Source: an uncultured Bacteroidota bacterium (GTDB lineage: Bacteria > Bacteroidota > Bacteroidia > Bacteroidales > F082). Taken from it: a DNA stretch of 64,000 nt. The notes below the pieces were generated by a model. The model was given only the letters and a program-made list of their open reading frames with translations. It was not told the origin of the DNA and searched no databases. The stretch covers positions 62,001 to 126,000 of the forward strand of contig UQNO01000002.1 in assembly GCA_900542475.1 (NCBI GenBank), read 5' to 3'. The translations under genes were made by a program, and so were the position numbers. This document shows positions 1 to 8,921 of this stretch, in pieces (the stretch's first letter is position 1; each line of letters starts with the position of its first letter).

Positions 1-546
1 GTGTACGGTCGTTATTGGCAAAACAAATCGAATGTCCCGATGTTTTATAGGGACTATGACGATGTTTCGGCTAATCTGCTTGCGGATTTGGACAACGATT
101 ACACGAAAATCAGAGAAAGTATAAAACAACGTTATCCGCAAAAGAAATTCAAATACATGCTTGATTATCTGTCGCTTGAACGTTTTTCCTACCAATCAGG
201 CAACACGGATATAAAAGAGTCGTTCATCAATTCGCAGACTTTGGTGGCTATTGGAACTCCTGTTGTCCAGAGAGAGGGTGGAATATGGGAAATAGACAAT
301 AATCACAGGTTTTTCATGGACGACATTTATTATGGTAATTGTATAGCCAAGTGGATGGCTGAACAATTAAAGATAGATGTTCCTACTATTGATTCCATTT
401 TACGTTGGGCGCAGATGGTAAGAGAAGAGCGGATTATAGATAATACCGGACGCTTGTTGACGGATAATGAAGATCTTGGCGCACCGTATAAATCAGGAGT
501 GCCTTGTTATTACGGATTTAAGAACATTGAAGATATTATAGACTGA
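1..546 (+). CDS. opine-dehydrogenase-like protein, C-terminal part (5' end outside window)
   Basis: The reading frame is open from the first base, so the N-terminal NAD(P)-binding domain lies outside the window. The 181 visible residues resemble the alpha-helical C-terminal domain of the octopine/nopaline dehydrogenase family. The motif is an aromatic-Asp-Asp-(I/V)-x-Tyr-Gly stretch, then an Ala-rich helix and VPTIDSIL, which matches the 'EDVPYGL...GVPTPTID' signature. Family members reductively join an amino acid to a 2-keto acid. In a glycan locus such an enzyme could make an N-(carboxyalkyl) amino acid or act on a related metabolite; this is inference. Its stop overlaps the start of the flippase gene by one base (TGATG), so the two are probably translated together. 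A second gene with the N-terminal domain of this family starts at 63892. Confidence 0.6.
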   Translation: MYGRYWQNKSNVPMFYRDYDDVSANLLADLDNDYTKIRESIKQRYPQKKFKYMLDYLSLERFSYQSGNTDIKESFINSQTLVAIGTPVVQREGGIWEIDNNHRFFMDDIYYGNCIAKWMAEQLKIDVPTIDSILRWAQMVREERIIDNTGRLLTDNEDLGAPYKSGVPCYYGFKNIEDIID

Positions 547-2003
547 TGTCGATAGGTCAACAGACGGTTAGTGGAGTGGCATGGACTACGATTCAGCGAT
601 TTGCCTCGCTTTTCCTGGCGTTTGTCGCTAATATAGTGCTTGCTCGTATATTGTCGCCCGACGATTTCGGATGCATTGCCCTGTTGATGGTGTTTATCTC
701 GCTGTCGCAGATTTTTATCGACGGCGGGTTCGGCTCTGCTTTGATACAAAAAAAAGAGCCTACGCAAGAGGATTATTCCACCATTTTCTATTGGAATCTG
801 ATGCTTGCCTCGGGCTTGTATGTTTTGCTGTTTTTTCTCTCGCCGGTAATCGCGAGGTATTATGGAATTCCGCTTCTTTGCGACATCTTGAGAGTGCAAG
901 GTTTGATACTTTTCCTTGACGGCTTTGGACTTGTTCACAAAAACAACCTTCGTAAGACACTTCAGTTCAAAAAAATTTCGCTGATAGTTTTGATAGCGAA
1001 TTTTTGTGCTGTGGTGGCAGCTGTCATCATGGCTTACAAGGGGTTTGGAGTGTGGTGCCTCGTCGCACAACAACTTTTGATAAGCGGAATGTCAACAGTG
1101 TTGTATTGGATTTTCAATCGATGGAAACCATCAATAATGTTCAGTAAAAAATCATTTAAAGAACTGTTTGGCTTCGGAGGCTTTATCCTCCTTTCAAATG
1201 TGATAGTGACGTTTACAAATGAGGTTCAATCTCTTATAATGGGAAAATTATATACAGCGAGAGATGTCGGTCTTTATTCGCAAGCACGCAAATTCGAATC
1301 GATAATGTCTAATACAGCTTCGACAGTGGTCAATCAGGTGACTTTCCCGATTTTCTCGAAATTTCAGGATAATACAGAACAGTTACAGAATATTTTAAGA
1401 CGCATTACCAAGGTCATGGCTTTTGTGGTTTTTCCTGCCATGATACTTGTGATTATAGTGGCGAAGCCAGTTATTGTGTTGATGCTCACTGATAAATGGA
1501 TTGACTGCGTGCCATATTTCCAGATACTATGTATAGGAGGAATGGCGGAAGCGCTCGGCGACATCAACTACAACGCTGTTGCAGCTATTGGAAAAAGCAG
1601 GGTCTTGTTCCGATGGACATGTATCAAATCGGTAACAGGGATACTTCTGATAGTAGGAGGTTCGTTCTTCGGGGTGAAAGGAATTATTTGGGCAGTGACT
1701 GTTCGCTTTTACCTCGTTTTCATGATACATGCGTCGTTGGCGGCACATTATCTCAATTTCAGCATCTTTAACCAACTGAAAGATTTGTTCGAAATTGCGC
1801 TCGTCGCAGCGATGGCAGGCGCGGTGACATATCTCGTCGGGTCAAAACTGTTTGCTGGTTTGAACATGTATCATGTCGCTGGTATACAAGTGATTATATA
1901 TGCATTGACTTATTTTTTGTTGACCTGCTTCCTCGGCCGACCGATGCTCGGAGAAGTGAAATATATAATCGGAGTGTTTTTACATAAGAAAAAAATATCA
2001 TGA
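546..2003 (+). CDS. Wzx-type polysaccharide flippase (MOP superfamily)
   Basis: A 485-residue integral membrane protein with about a dozen hydrophobic segments. It opens with the typical WzxC/TuaB-like start (GVAWTTIQRF, then VLARILSPDDFG and a GFGSALIQ motif near residue 60). The family moves undecaprenyl-diphosphate-linked oligosaccharide repeat units across the inner membrane. The ATG overlaps the stop of the previous gene. The stop overlaps the ATG of the next glycosyltransferase (ATGA), which is the normal spacing of a tight polysaccharide operon. It is distinct from the second flippase at 51076, so the window contains parts of two separate export systems. Confidence 0.88.
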   Translation: MSIGQQTVSGVAWTTIQRFASLFLAFVANIVLARILSPDDFGCIALLMVFISLSQIFIDGGFGSALIQKKEPTQEDYSTIFYWNLMLASGLYVLLFFLSPVIARYYGIPLLCDILRVQGLILFLDGFGLVHKNNLRKTLQFKKISLIVLIANFCAVVAAVIMAYKGFGVWCLVAQQLLISGMSTVLYWIFNRWKPSIMFSKKSFKELFGFGGFILLSNVIVTFTNEVQSLIMGKLYTARDVGLYSQARKFESIMSNTASTVVNQVTFPIFSKFQDNTEQLQNILRRITKVMAFVVFPAMILVIIVAKPVIVLMLTDKWIDCVPYFQILCIGGMAEALGDINYNAVAAIGKSRVLFRWTCIKSVTGILLIVGGSFFGVKGIIWAVTVRFYLVFMIHASLAAHYLNFSIFNQLKDLFEIALVAAMAGAVTYLVGSKLFAGLNMYHVAGIQVIIYALTYFLLTCFLGRPMLGEVKYIIGVFLHKKKIS

Positions 2004-3100
2004 AAATTGGCTGCATCTTTAATATGGCTCCGCATTATCGAATGCCGATTTTTTCGTTGATGAGTGAAAATTTCGACTGCGACTTTTATTTTGGAGATAA
2101 GATGCAACAACCTGTTAAGAAACTGAATTACAATGAATTAAAAGGATTTAAAAAAGAAATTCACAACGTATTCATTGGAAAATCATTCTATTGGCAGCAA
2201 AAGTCTGTAAGACTGGTCTTCAAAAATTATGATTATTTCCTTTTGAGTGGCGAACCGTTCTGCATTTCATATTGGTTTATCTTATTGATGACCAAATTAT
2301 TAGGTAAAAAAACCGTTGCGTGGACGCATGGTTTTTACGGAAAAGAGGCCGGTTTGAAAAAAAATGTGAAAAGAATTTTTTTCAAACTTTTCTCTAAAAT
2401 CATGGTTTACAGCGACTACTCAATAAACCTGATGAGAAAAGAAGGTGTTGATGCGGAGAAGATGTTTTGTATCGCAAATTCATTGAACAGTGATAATCAA
2501 TTATTTATAAGAGAAAATTTAAAAAAGACAGATATTTTTTCATCGCATTTCGGAAATGATAATCCAGTGATTATGTACATTGGAAGGATTCAGAAACGTA
2601 AAAAATTGGATTTGCTTGTTGAAGGTTTCAAAAAATTGAAAGATGATGGTGAAAAATGCAATCTTGTTATTGTTGGTAAAGATGAGGAAGATATTGGTTT
2701 ATCAAAGATAATCAACGAGTTGTCTCTATGGGAGTCTGTCTGGTTATATGGTCCGTGCTACGAGGAAACCACTATTGGAGAGATGTTTTATAATTCGGCG
2801 GTATGTGTGTCGCCCGGCAATGTGGGCTTGACCTCGATTCACTCTCTGACATACGGCTGTCCTGTGGTGACACACGACAATTTTTCTTATCAAATGCCGG
2901 AATTTGAGGCCATTACGGCTAATGTGACAGGCAGTTTTTTTAAAATGGATGATATTGACGATTTGATCGAAAAAATAAAATTCTGGCTTGAAAAAACACC
3001 TGAAGAGCAAAATACGACACGGGAAGAAGCGTATCGAACCATTGATGAAAAATGGAATATACACTATCAGATTGAAGTGATGAAAAAAGTATTTGCCTAA
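2000..3100 (+). CDS. glycosyltransferase, GT-B fold (GT4-like)
   Basis: A 366-residue protein with a C-terminal Glycos_transf_1 domain. The strand PVIMYIGRIQKRKKLD at about residues 190-205 begins the nucleotide-binding half. The acceptor half precedes it and contains TVAWTHGFYG. A glycine/serine-rich stretch with SPGNVGLTSIHSLTYGCPVV holds the usual position of the E-x7-E motif, but the first Glu is replaced (VGLTSIHS), so the catalytic centre is slightly atypical. It probably adds one sugar to the lipid-linked repeat unit on the cytoplasmic side; donor and acceptor cannot be read from sequence. It overlaps both neighbours by a few bases. Confidence 0.8.
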   Translation: MKIGCIFNMAPHYRMPIFSLMSENFDCDFYFGDKMQQPVKKLNYNELKGFKKEIHNVFIGKSFYWQQKSVRLVFKNYDYFLLSGEPFCISYWFILLMTKLLGKKTVAWTHGFYGKEAGLKKNVKRIFFKLFSKIMVYSDYSINLMRKEGVDAEKMFCIANSLNSDNQLFIRENLKKTDIFSSHFGNDNPVIMYIGRIQKRKKLDLLVEGFKKLKDDGEKCNLVIVGKDEEDIGLSKIINELSLWESVWLYGPCYEETTIGEMFYNSAVCVSPGNVGLTSIHSLTYGCPVVTHDNFSYQMPEFEAITANVTGSFFKMDDIDDLIEKIKFWLEKTPEEQNTTREEAYRTIDEKWNIHYQIEVMKKVFA

Positions 3101-4419
3101 TGCCCAAAATTATCCAGATAAACACCGCCTTGAACTGTGGCTCGCATGGCAGAATCGTGGAGCAGATTTCACATATCGCTGCCGAAAGAGGCTTCGAGAC
3201 AACCATCGTACATGGCGCTCGTTATGTGAATAAATCGCAATGCTCCGCTATCCAAACAACTACAAGGTTGCAAGAAAAACTGAACGGCTTGAGAAGTCTG
3301 CTGTTCGACGCTCATGGATTAGGTCTGAAAAATGCTACTAAATCGTTGATAACCAAGCTTGAAAGGATAAAACCGGATATTGTCCATCTGCATAATATTC
3401 ACGGATATTATCTGAACTATCGTATTTTGTTTGAATATCTTGCTAAAAGTGGCGTGCCTGTCGTCTGGACATTGCACGACTGTTGGAGCATGACCGGACA
3501 TTGTGCGCAGTTTGAAAACTATCATTGCGACAAATGGAAGATACAATGCCATGATTGTCAATATCTTACGGATTGGTATCCAAAGGCTGTCATGGATAAC
3601 TCGAAGCGGAATTTTGAACTAAAAAAGCAATGTTTCACCTCGGTTGAAAACATGACAATAGTGCCGGTGTCGCATTGGCTTGAAGATGTTGTCAAACAGT
3701 CGTTCTTGGCGAAATATCCGATAAAAGTCATCAATAATGGCGTTGACATTTCTTCGTTCCGACCGATGCCCGTTTCACCGTCATCTCGACCGATGTCCGT
3801 TTCACCGTCATTTCGACCGATGCCTGTTTCATCGTCATTTCGACCGATGCCTGTTTCATCGTCATTTCGACCGAGCGAAGCGAGTGGAGAAATCCCCTCC
3901 GACAAATTCGTTATCCTTGGTGTCGCCTCTAACTGGGACAACGACAAGGGCGTTCAAGAGTTTGTTAAACTGTCCGAAAATCATGATTATCAAGTTGTCA
4001 TGCTTGGCGTGAAGGACAATTTAAAACAAAAATTGCCCAAGAATATCATTGCGATTTCATGTACCGACAGTCAGGACGAACTCGCCGAATATTATTCGCT
4101 TGCCGATGTTTTTGTAAATCCTACATACAAGGACACCTTTCCGACGGTGAATCTTGAGGCGTTGGCATGCGGAACACCGGTGGTCACATATAAAACCGGA
4201 GGCAGTCCGGAGTCTGTCACGGCTGAAACAGGAATTGTGGTTGAAAAAGGCTGTTTCAATCAGCTTGTGGAGGCTGTAGAGACAATTCGTAAAAACGGAA
4301 AACATTATTACACAACGAGTTGTAGAGACAGAGCTGTGAAGTTTTACAATAAAGACAATCGTTTTAAAGATTATATGGATTTGTATGAAAATATCCTTGA
4401 TAACAGTCACATACAATAG
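3100..4419 (+). CDS. glycosyltransferase, GT4 family, with a tandem-repeat insert
   Basis: A 439-residue GT-B enzyme. The N-terminal half has the GSHGRIVEQI nucleotide-loop-like start and the WTLHDCWSMTGHC motif typical of this Bacteroidetes GT4 group. The C-terminal half carries FVNPTYKDTFPTVNLEALACGTPVV (written here in parts: NPTYKDTF and NLEALACGTPVV), with the E-x7-E-like region intact. The ATG overlaps the preceding stop. Residues 221-265 are not part of the family. They are four 9-residue units of the type RPMPVS(S/P)SF plus a tail, encoded by a repeat otherwise found between genes. The insert lies between the two Rossmann halves, next to the linker, where it may be tolerated. Confidence 0.85.
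   Translation: MPKIIQINTALNCGSHGRIVEQISHIAAERGFETTIVHGARYVNKSQCSAIQTTTRLQEKLNGLRSLLFDAHGLGLKNATKSLITKLERIKPDIVHLHNIHGYYLNYRILFEYLAKSGVPVVWTLHDCWSMTGHCAQFENYHCDKWKIQCHDCQYLTDWYPKAVMDNSKRNFELKKQCFTSVENMTIVPVSHWLEDVVKQSFLAKYPIKVINNGVDISSFRPMPVSPSSRPMSVSPSFRPMPVSSSFRPMPVSSSFRPSEASGEIPSDKFVILGVASNWDNDKGVQEFVKLSENHDYQVVMLGVKDNLKQKLPKNIIAISCTDSQDELAEYYSLADVFVNPTYKDTFPTVNLEALACGTPVVTYKTGGSPESVTAETGIVVEKGCFNQLVEAVETIRKNGKHYYTTSCRDRAVKFYNKDNRFKDYMDLYENILDNSHIQ
3760..3894 (+). repeat. 27-bp tandem repeat (4 units) plus tail, in frame inside a glycosyltransferase gene
   Basis: Units begin at 3760, 3787, 3814 and 3841. Each starts CGACCGATG and ends CGTCATTT or a close variant. A tail at 3868-3894 reads CGACCGAGCGAAGCGAGTGG followed by AGAAATC. 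The tail is the common intergenic repeat of this genome (compare 14596 and 20354). Because 27 is a multiple of three, unit gain or loss keeps the reading frame and would only change the number of 9-residue repeats. Confidence 0.9.
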
Positions 4420-5146
4420 TGCCGAAACCTTGTGCGATACCTTGCAGAGCGTTCTGAATCAGACGTTTAAAGATATTGACTATATTATTGTTGATGGCGC
4501 TTCAAAAGACAGCACAATGGATATAGTGAAGGAGTTCGAGCCGAAGTTTGAAGGTCGTCTGCGTTGGTTGTCGGAGCCTGACAAAGGTATTTACGACGCC
4601 ATGAACAAAGGCGTTATGATGGCGCAGGGCGAGATTGTGAGTATCTTGAACAGCGACGACTTCTTCGCATCAAATGATATCCTTGAAAAAGTGAATGCTG
4701 CTTTCAAGGAAAACCCTGATGTTGACGGTGTTTACGCTGATGTTCGCTACGTCGGCTGGAACGACACAGGCAAAACAGTGCGTATGTTCTCCGGCAAGGA
4801 TTTCAAACGCGAAAAACTCTGCTGGGGCAAAATGCCTCCTCACCCTTCATTTTATGTAAAAAGAGAGTGTTATGACAAATTCGGTCTCTACAGCCTCGAT
4901 TATCCGATTTGCGCCGACTACGACATGTTTGTGAAGATGATATGGATGGGAAACATCAACACATTGTATATCAATGATGTTTTTGTAAATATGAGAAACG
5001 GTGGCACGTCGTCGAACGGAATAAAAGTCCACAGAAAGATAATGAGAGAGAGGATGCGCTGCGTGCGCGAACATAATATGCCAAGCAATTTCTTCAAGCA
5101 GACATCGCGTTATTTTGGTAAAATATTCAGTCTTTTAAGAAAATAA
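4385..5146 (+). CDS. glycosyltransferase family 2
   Basis: A 253-residue GT-A enzyme. It begins MKISLITVTYNSAETL, with DGASKDST for the nucleotide-sugar site and the DXD-like LNSDDFF at about residue 93. The region around WGKMPPHPSFYVKR matches WcaA/PGL2-like enzymes of Bacteroidetes. The start at 4385 overlaps the end of the previous gene by 35 bases, which is supported because the family's N-terminal strand begins exactly there. It probably transfers a hexose or HexNAc during repeat-unit assembly; the substrate is unknown. Confidence 0.88.
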   Translation: MKISLITVTYNSAETLCDTLQSVLNQTFKDIDYIIVDGASKDSTMDIVKEFEPKFEGRLRWLSEPDKGIYDAMNKGVMMAQGEIVSILNSDDFFASNDILEKVNAAFKENPDVDGVYADVRYVGWNDTGKTVRMFSGKDFKREKLCWGKMPPHPSFYVKRECYDKFGLYSLDYPICADYDMFVKMIWMGNINTLYINDVFVNMRNGGTSSNGIKVHRKIMRERMRCVREHNMPSNFFKQTSRYFGKIFSLLRK

Positions 5147-5149
5147 GCC

Positions 5150-6514
5150 ATGAAACACATGAAGTTATATAAAAACTGGTATCGCTTTTTTGCCAATTCA
5201 ATATTGGTTTTGATGGCGTTGTTGTGTTACATTTATGTCTGGTTCAACTACGTGAATGTGATGCTGGATAAAACATATATCATGAAGGGGAACTTCTTGG
5301 TGTTGGGCGTTTATGCCGTCATTATCACATATTTCATAAGTTTTTTCGGCGGATTTAATATAGGGGTGAACAAGAAATCCAATGTGATTATCTCGCAAAT
5401 CATCGGGCTTTTAATATCAAACGGCATTTATTTTGTCGTGACGGTGATGATGGCGGGTTATATGCATCGCATTCCGAGGTTGTTGTTATACTACGGATGC
5501 ACTTTCATTGTGCAAGCCGTCCTGGTGTCTTTCGTCTCGTATATGTTCATGACGCTGTTTTATAAGATATTTCCGCCTTATAAAGTGTTGAATATCAGAG
5601 GTAATCATGATAATAATCTGGCAGATAAGTTCGATTCGAGAAACGATAAATATAATGTGGCTGGCGAAATAAGTTTTGACGCGGATATGGAAGAAATTGA
5701 CAATATTGTTGATGATTATGACGCCGTTTTGATAAACGATGTGCCGAGTGAGAAGCGGAACCGTATCTTGAAGATATGTTTTGCGAAAAACAAGAGAGTG
5801 TACATCACGCCCAAGATTTCGGATATTATCATCAAAAGCGCCGACACCCTGGCTGTTTTCGACACTCCTTTGCTTTTGGCCAACAACAGCACTCTTTCGA
5901 TAACTGAAAGGGCGGTGAAACGGGCCTTCGACATCTTTTTGTCGGCCTTTGGGTTGATATTGCTCTCACCGCTGATGATATTGGTTTCGATGGCTATTTT
6001 TTTATACGACAGAGGACCTGTTTTTTATCGTCAAGCGAGATACACCAAGGGCGGAAGGATTTTTAAGATATTGAAGTTCAGAAGCATGGTGCCCGACGCC
6101 GAGAAAGATGGAGTTGCCAGGCTGGCAGCTGACAAGGACGATAGGATTACACCTATAGGAAGATTTATCAGAGCCACGAGATTAGACGAGCTTCCCCAGT
6201 TTTTCAACATCTTGAGTGGCGACATGAGTTTCGTCGGCCCGCGGCCGGAACGCCCGGAAATCGCCGACGAATACATAAAAGAGCTGCCGGAGTTCGCTTT
6301 TCGTCTAAAGGTCAAGGCTGGACTGACAGGCTATGCGCAGATTTATGGCAAATACAACACCACATCTTACGACAAGCTTAAACTCGACATGATTTACGTC
6401 GAAAACCGCTCGATACTCATGGATTTGAAACTTTTACTATTAACATTGAAGGTTGTCTTTATGAAAGAAAGCACCGAAGGACTTGAAGACGGACAGATAA
6501 CAGCAATGAAATAA
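5150..6514 (+). CDS. polyprenyl glycosylphosphotransferase (WbaP/CpsE-like initiating sugar transferase)
   Basis: A 454-residue protein. The N-terminal half has four hydrophobic segments followed by a soluble CoA-binding-like domain. The C-terminal half, from about residue 245, is a bacterial sugar transferase domain (PF02397): a membrane helix, KILKFRSMV, RLDELPQF and GDMSFVGPRPE, and GLTGYAQI near the end. The family transfers a sugar-1-phosphate to undecaprenyl phosphate, the first step of repeat-unit synthesis. The DE pair in RLDELPQ and the PRP motif are present, so it looks active. A second, small transferase of the same family lies at 8283. The ATG at 5159 is an alternative start. Confidence 0.9.
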   Translation: MKHMKLYKNWYRFFANSILVLMALLCYIYVWFNYVNVMLDKTYIMKGNFLVLGVYAVIITYFISFFGGFNIGVNKKSNVIISQIIGLLISNGIYFVVTVMMAGYMHRIPRLLLYYGCTFIVQAVLVSFVSYMFMTLFYKIFPPYKVLNIRGNHDNNLADKFDSRNDKYNVAGEISFDADMEEIDNIVDDYDAVLINDVPSEKRNRILKICFAKNKRVYITPKISDIIIKSADTLAVFDTPLLLANNSTLSITERAVKRAFDIFLSAFGLILLSPLMILVSMAIFLYDRGPVFYRQARYTKGGRIFKILKFRSMVPDAEKDGVARLAADKDDRITPIGRFIRATRLDELPQFFNILSGDMSFVGPRPERPEIADEYIKELPEFAFRLKVKAGLTGYAQIYGKYNTTSYDKLKLDMIYVENRSILMDLKLLLLTLKVVFMKESTEGLEDGQITAMK

Positions 6515-6517
6515 GAG

Positions 6518-7267
6518 ATGGAGCCATTAGTTTCCGTAATAATGCCCTGTTACAATGCCGAGCGCTACATAGCGCAAAGCATAGAGTCGGTATTGGCACA
6601 GACCTACCAGAACTGGGAGTTGCTGATAACGGATGACGGCTCAACCGACAGAGTCGTTGAGATTGTCCGTGAATACTGTAAGAAAGACGGACGAATTGAT
6701 TTGCTTGTCAACGAGCATAAAGGCATTGCGGAGACAAGAAATGCCTCGATTGCAAGAGCAAAAGGACGGTTTCTGGCGTTTTTGGACAATGATGATTTGT
6801 GGATGCCTGAAAAACTTGAAAAGCAGATAAGTTTTATGCTTAAACATAAAGTCGGCTTTTCCTATACAAACTATGAACTTATTGATAAAAATGGTGTTAG
6901 AAAGAACAAAATAATAAAGACACAAGGCATAATCGATTACAAGAAATATTTGAGAAACACTATAATCGGTTGTGGCACTGTGGTTGTTGACCGTGATATC
7001 GTTGGATGTATAAGAATGCCGATAAACGACACAAGCGATGATATGATGTTGTGGCTTTCCATAATGCATAGAGGCTTCAAAGCATATCCACTTGATGAAA
7101 TCCTGATGAAGTATCGTGTTAGAAAAAAATCTGCTTCAAGCAACAAATTCAAGGCTTCGCGAGATGTTTGGCGAGTTTATCGCGACAATGAGGGTTTTGC
7201 TGTTGTGAAATCATCATATTATTTTGTTTGTTACGCTTTTAATGCAATAAAAAAACGAATGTTTTGA
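6518..7267 (+). CDS. glycosyltransferase family 2
   Basis: A 249-residue GT-A enzyme with the family start LVSVIMPCYNAERYIAQSI, then TDDGSTDR and FLDNDDLW as the DXD region. About 80 residues after that follow a metal/acceptor part with DTSDDMMLWL, and a basic C-terminus. It lies three bases after the initiating transferase and overlaps the next gene. It probably adds a sugar to the first lipid-linked residue. Only the family can be given; donor and linkage cannot. Confidence 0.87.
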   Translation: MEPLVSVIMPCYNAERYIAQSIESVLAQTYQNWELLITDDGSTDRVVEIVREYCKKDGRIDLLVNEHKGIAETRNASIARAKGRFLAFLDNDDLWMPEKLEKQISFMLKHKVGFSYTNYELIDKNGVRKNKIIKTQGIIDYKKYLRNTIIGCGTVVVDRDIVGCIRMPINDTSDDMMLWLSIMHRGFKAYPLDEILMKYRVRKKSASSNKFKASRDVWRVYRDNEGFAVVKSSYYFVCYAFNAIKKRMF

Positions 7268-8100
7268 ACTACGACTTTTTCATATATCGTCATGCCTGGA
7301 GATATAATTTGGCTCCCGATTGCGAACCGGAACTCTCTGATGCGCAATTTAAAGAATTGTTGTGTCAAGGTGGTTGGTTTGTCAGAAACACATTCGATTT
7401 TGATTGCAAGGAAAAAACCGATTTCTGGTACGTGATAAAGGATTCGTTCGGTGGGATGGAGGAACACACTTCTAACGAAAGAAGAAAAATCCGACGTGCT
7501 CTGAATGCTTTTGATTACAGGCTTATTGATATTGCAGTTTTAAGAAATCAAGGTTATCCGATAATTAAAGAAACATTTGAGGATTACAAAGTTAAAGATC
7601 GTCCGATGACGAAAGCTGTTTTTACAGATTATCTTGATTATTGCTCTGAAAACAGATTTAACTATTGGGGCGTTTTTAATAAAGACAATCAAGAATTAAT
7701 AGGCTTCTGCACAGTGCATGTTTGGGATAATTCCTGTGAATACGGTATCTCAGGCATAGTGACGGAGTATAAGCGCAATTCAACTTATCCATACTATGGA
7801 CTGTATTTCAAAATGAATGAGTATTACTTGGATGAGAAAAAGTTTGATTACGTTACCGATTCGGCCCGAAGCATCACCGAGCACTCGAATATCCAGCCGT
7901 TTCTTGAGCAGAATTTCAAGTTCAGAAAGGCGTATTGCAAGCTGAAGATTAAATATAAATGGTGGTTCGGGGCAATAGTGAGGCTGCTGCTGCCATTTAG
8001 GAAACTGATAAGAAACAGGAATGTGAGGGCTGTTTTGAACATGCATTTGATGCAGTCGTCAGTTCGACCGAAGCGGAATAAAATGGAGCGAAATGGATGA
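7264..8100 (+). CDS. uncharacterised acyltransferase-like protein (GNAT/FemAB-like)
   Basis: A 278-residue protein that I do not recognise confidently. The middle (about residues 60-215) has the layout of GNAT/FemAB-fold acyltransferases: a basic region NERRKIRRAL, a strand with ELIGFCTVHVW, and a long helix after RNSTYPYYGLYFKM. It may acylate a sugar or aminoacyl group of the glycan. No ATG fits: the only start continuous with the preceding gene is TTG at 7264, overlapping its stop. The last 14 codons, including the stop, lie in a dispersed repeat that also occurs at 9147 and 10283, so the native C-terminus has been replaced or extended. Confidence 0.6.
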   Translation: MNYDFFIYRHAWRYNLAPDCEPELSDAQFKELLCQGGWFVRNTFDFDCKEKTDFWYVIKDSFGGMEEHTSNERRKIRRALNAFDYRLIDIAVLRNQGYPIIKETFEDYKVKDRPMTKAVFTDYLDYCSENRFNYWGVFNKDNQELIGFCTVHVWDNSCEYGISGIVTEYKRNSTYPYYGLYFKMNEYYLDEKKFDYVTDSARSITEHSNIQPFLEQNFKFRKAYCKLKIKYKWWFGAIVRLLLPFRKLIRNRNVRAVLNMHLMQSSVRPKRNKMERNG

Positions 8101-8150
8101 ATCTCCTGCAATTGAGTGTTACGGTGCAATGGTTTGTCGGAGATTTATTC
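8058..8150. repeat. dispersed repeat, copy A (overlaps 3' end of the acyltransferase-like gene)
   Basis: It begins GTCAGTTCGACC, continues AGCGGAATAAAATGGAGCGA and ends near TTTGTCGGAGATTTATTC. Copies B (9147-9275) and C (10283-10375) share the same blocks in the same order. It supplies the stop codon of the upstream gene. Confidence 0.8.
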
Positions 8151-8195
8151 ACCAAAGGTGAATGCTTTCGCTTCGCTCAGGTCTCGACTTCGCTC

Positions 8196-8261
8196 GAAAT
8201 GACGTGTTTGGATGCTTGAAATGACGTGTTTGGATGCTCGAAATGACGTATTTGGACGCTT
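8196..8261. repeat. 22-bp tandem repeat, three units
   Basis: Three consecutive units begin GAAATGACGTGTTTGGATGC (8196, 8218, 8240), with a few substitutions in the third. They lie in the 182-base gap between the acyltransferase-like gene and the small sugar transferase. They begin with the reverse complement of the GTCATTTC repeat end. Confidence 0.9.
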
Positions 8262-8282
8262 GACATATCAAAGAAATTGAAT

Positions 8283-8867
8283 ATGATAATAAAATATATT
8301 TTCGATAGATTTTTTTCCTTAATCGGGCTGATATTATTATCTCCCTTTTTGTTGGTGGTTTTTATACTGCATAAGATAAAAATGCCTAAAGGGTCGTTTA
8401 TCTATAGGCAGAACAGGGTCGGAAAAGACGGCAAGTTGTTCAAAATCTTCAAGATACGGACTTTGAGAGATAATTCCGAGGAGGCTGGTTCGGTGACTAT
8501 AGCTGACGACGAACGCATATTGCCTTTCGGAAAATGGCTGCGCGAGAGCAAAATCGACACGTTTTTGGAACTCATTAATATATTAATAGGAGACATGAGT
8601 TTCGTGGGTCCGCGTCCCGATGTGCCCGGCTATGCCGACAAACTCGAAGGCGACGACAGAGTCATTCTCAAAATGCGCCCCGGATTGACAGGCCCTGCTT
8701 CGATAAAATATCGTCACGAAGATGAGATTTTGGCAAGACAAGACAACCCTCAAGAGTATAACGACACAGTAATATGGCCCGACAAAGTCAAAATCAACAG
8801 GGAATATTATGAAAAATGGTCGGTATGGCGCGATGTCTCAATACTTTTTGAAACAATTTTCGGATAG
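8283..8867 (+). CDS. small sugar phosphotransferase (PglC/WcaJ C-terminal-like)
   Basis: A protein of about 194 residues consisting only of the PF02397 catalytic domain. It has an N-terminal re-entrant hydrophobic helix (residues 5-30), then FIYRQNRVGKDGKLF, KIFKIRTL, GDMSFVGPRPDVPGYAD and RPGLTGPASI. The family (PglC type) loads a phospho-sugar, often a bacillosamine-like or HexNAc sugar, onto undecaprenyl phosphate. The usual Asp-Glu pair is changed: KIDTFLELINI replaces RLDELPQL, so Asp is present but the Glu next to it is not. The ATG at 8283 is preferred to the upstream TTG at 8277. It is the last gene of the first locus and is separated from it by repeats. Confidence 0.82.
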   Translation: MIIKYIFDRFFSLIGLILLSPFLLVVFILHKIKMPKGSFIYRQNRVGKDGKLFKIFKIRTLRDNSEEAGSVTIADDERILPFGKWLRESKIDTFLELINILIGDMSFVGPRPDVPGYADKLEGDDRVILKMRPGLTGPASIKYRHEDEILARQDNPQEYNDTVIWPDKVKINREYYEKWSVWRDVSILFETIFG

Positions 8868-8921
8868 TAATAAATTGAAAATCAACAACATATAAAATTT
8901 TTTAAAAATATCTTAAAAAAA

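Noticed and set aside
510..1073. A 187-codon minus-strand frame over the flippase
   Set aside because: The plus-strand protein matches a flippase, and the antisense product is low in recognisable structure.
3760..3894. CRISPR array
   Set aside because: Units are contiguous 27-mers without spacers, in frame within a gene. No cas genes or other arrays are visible in the window.
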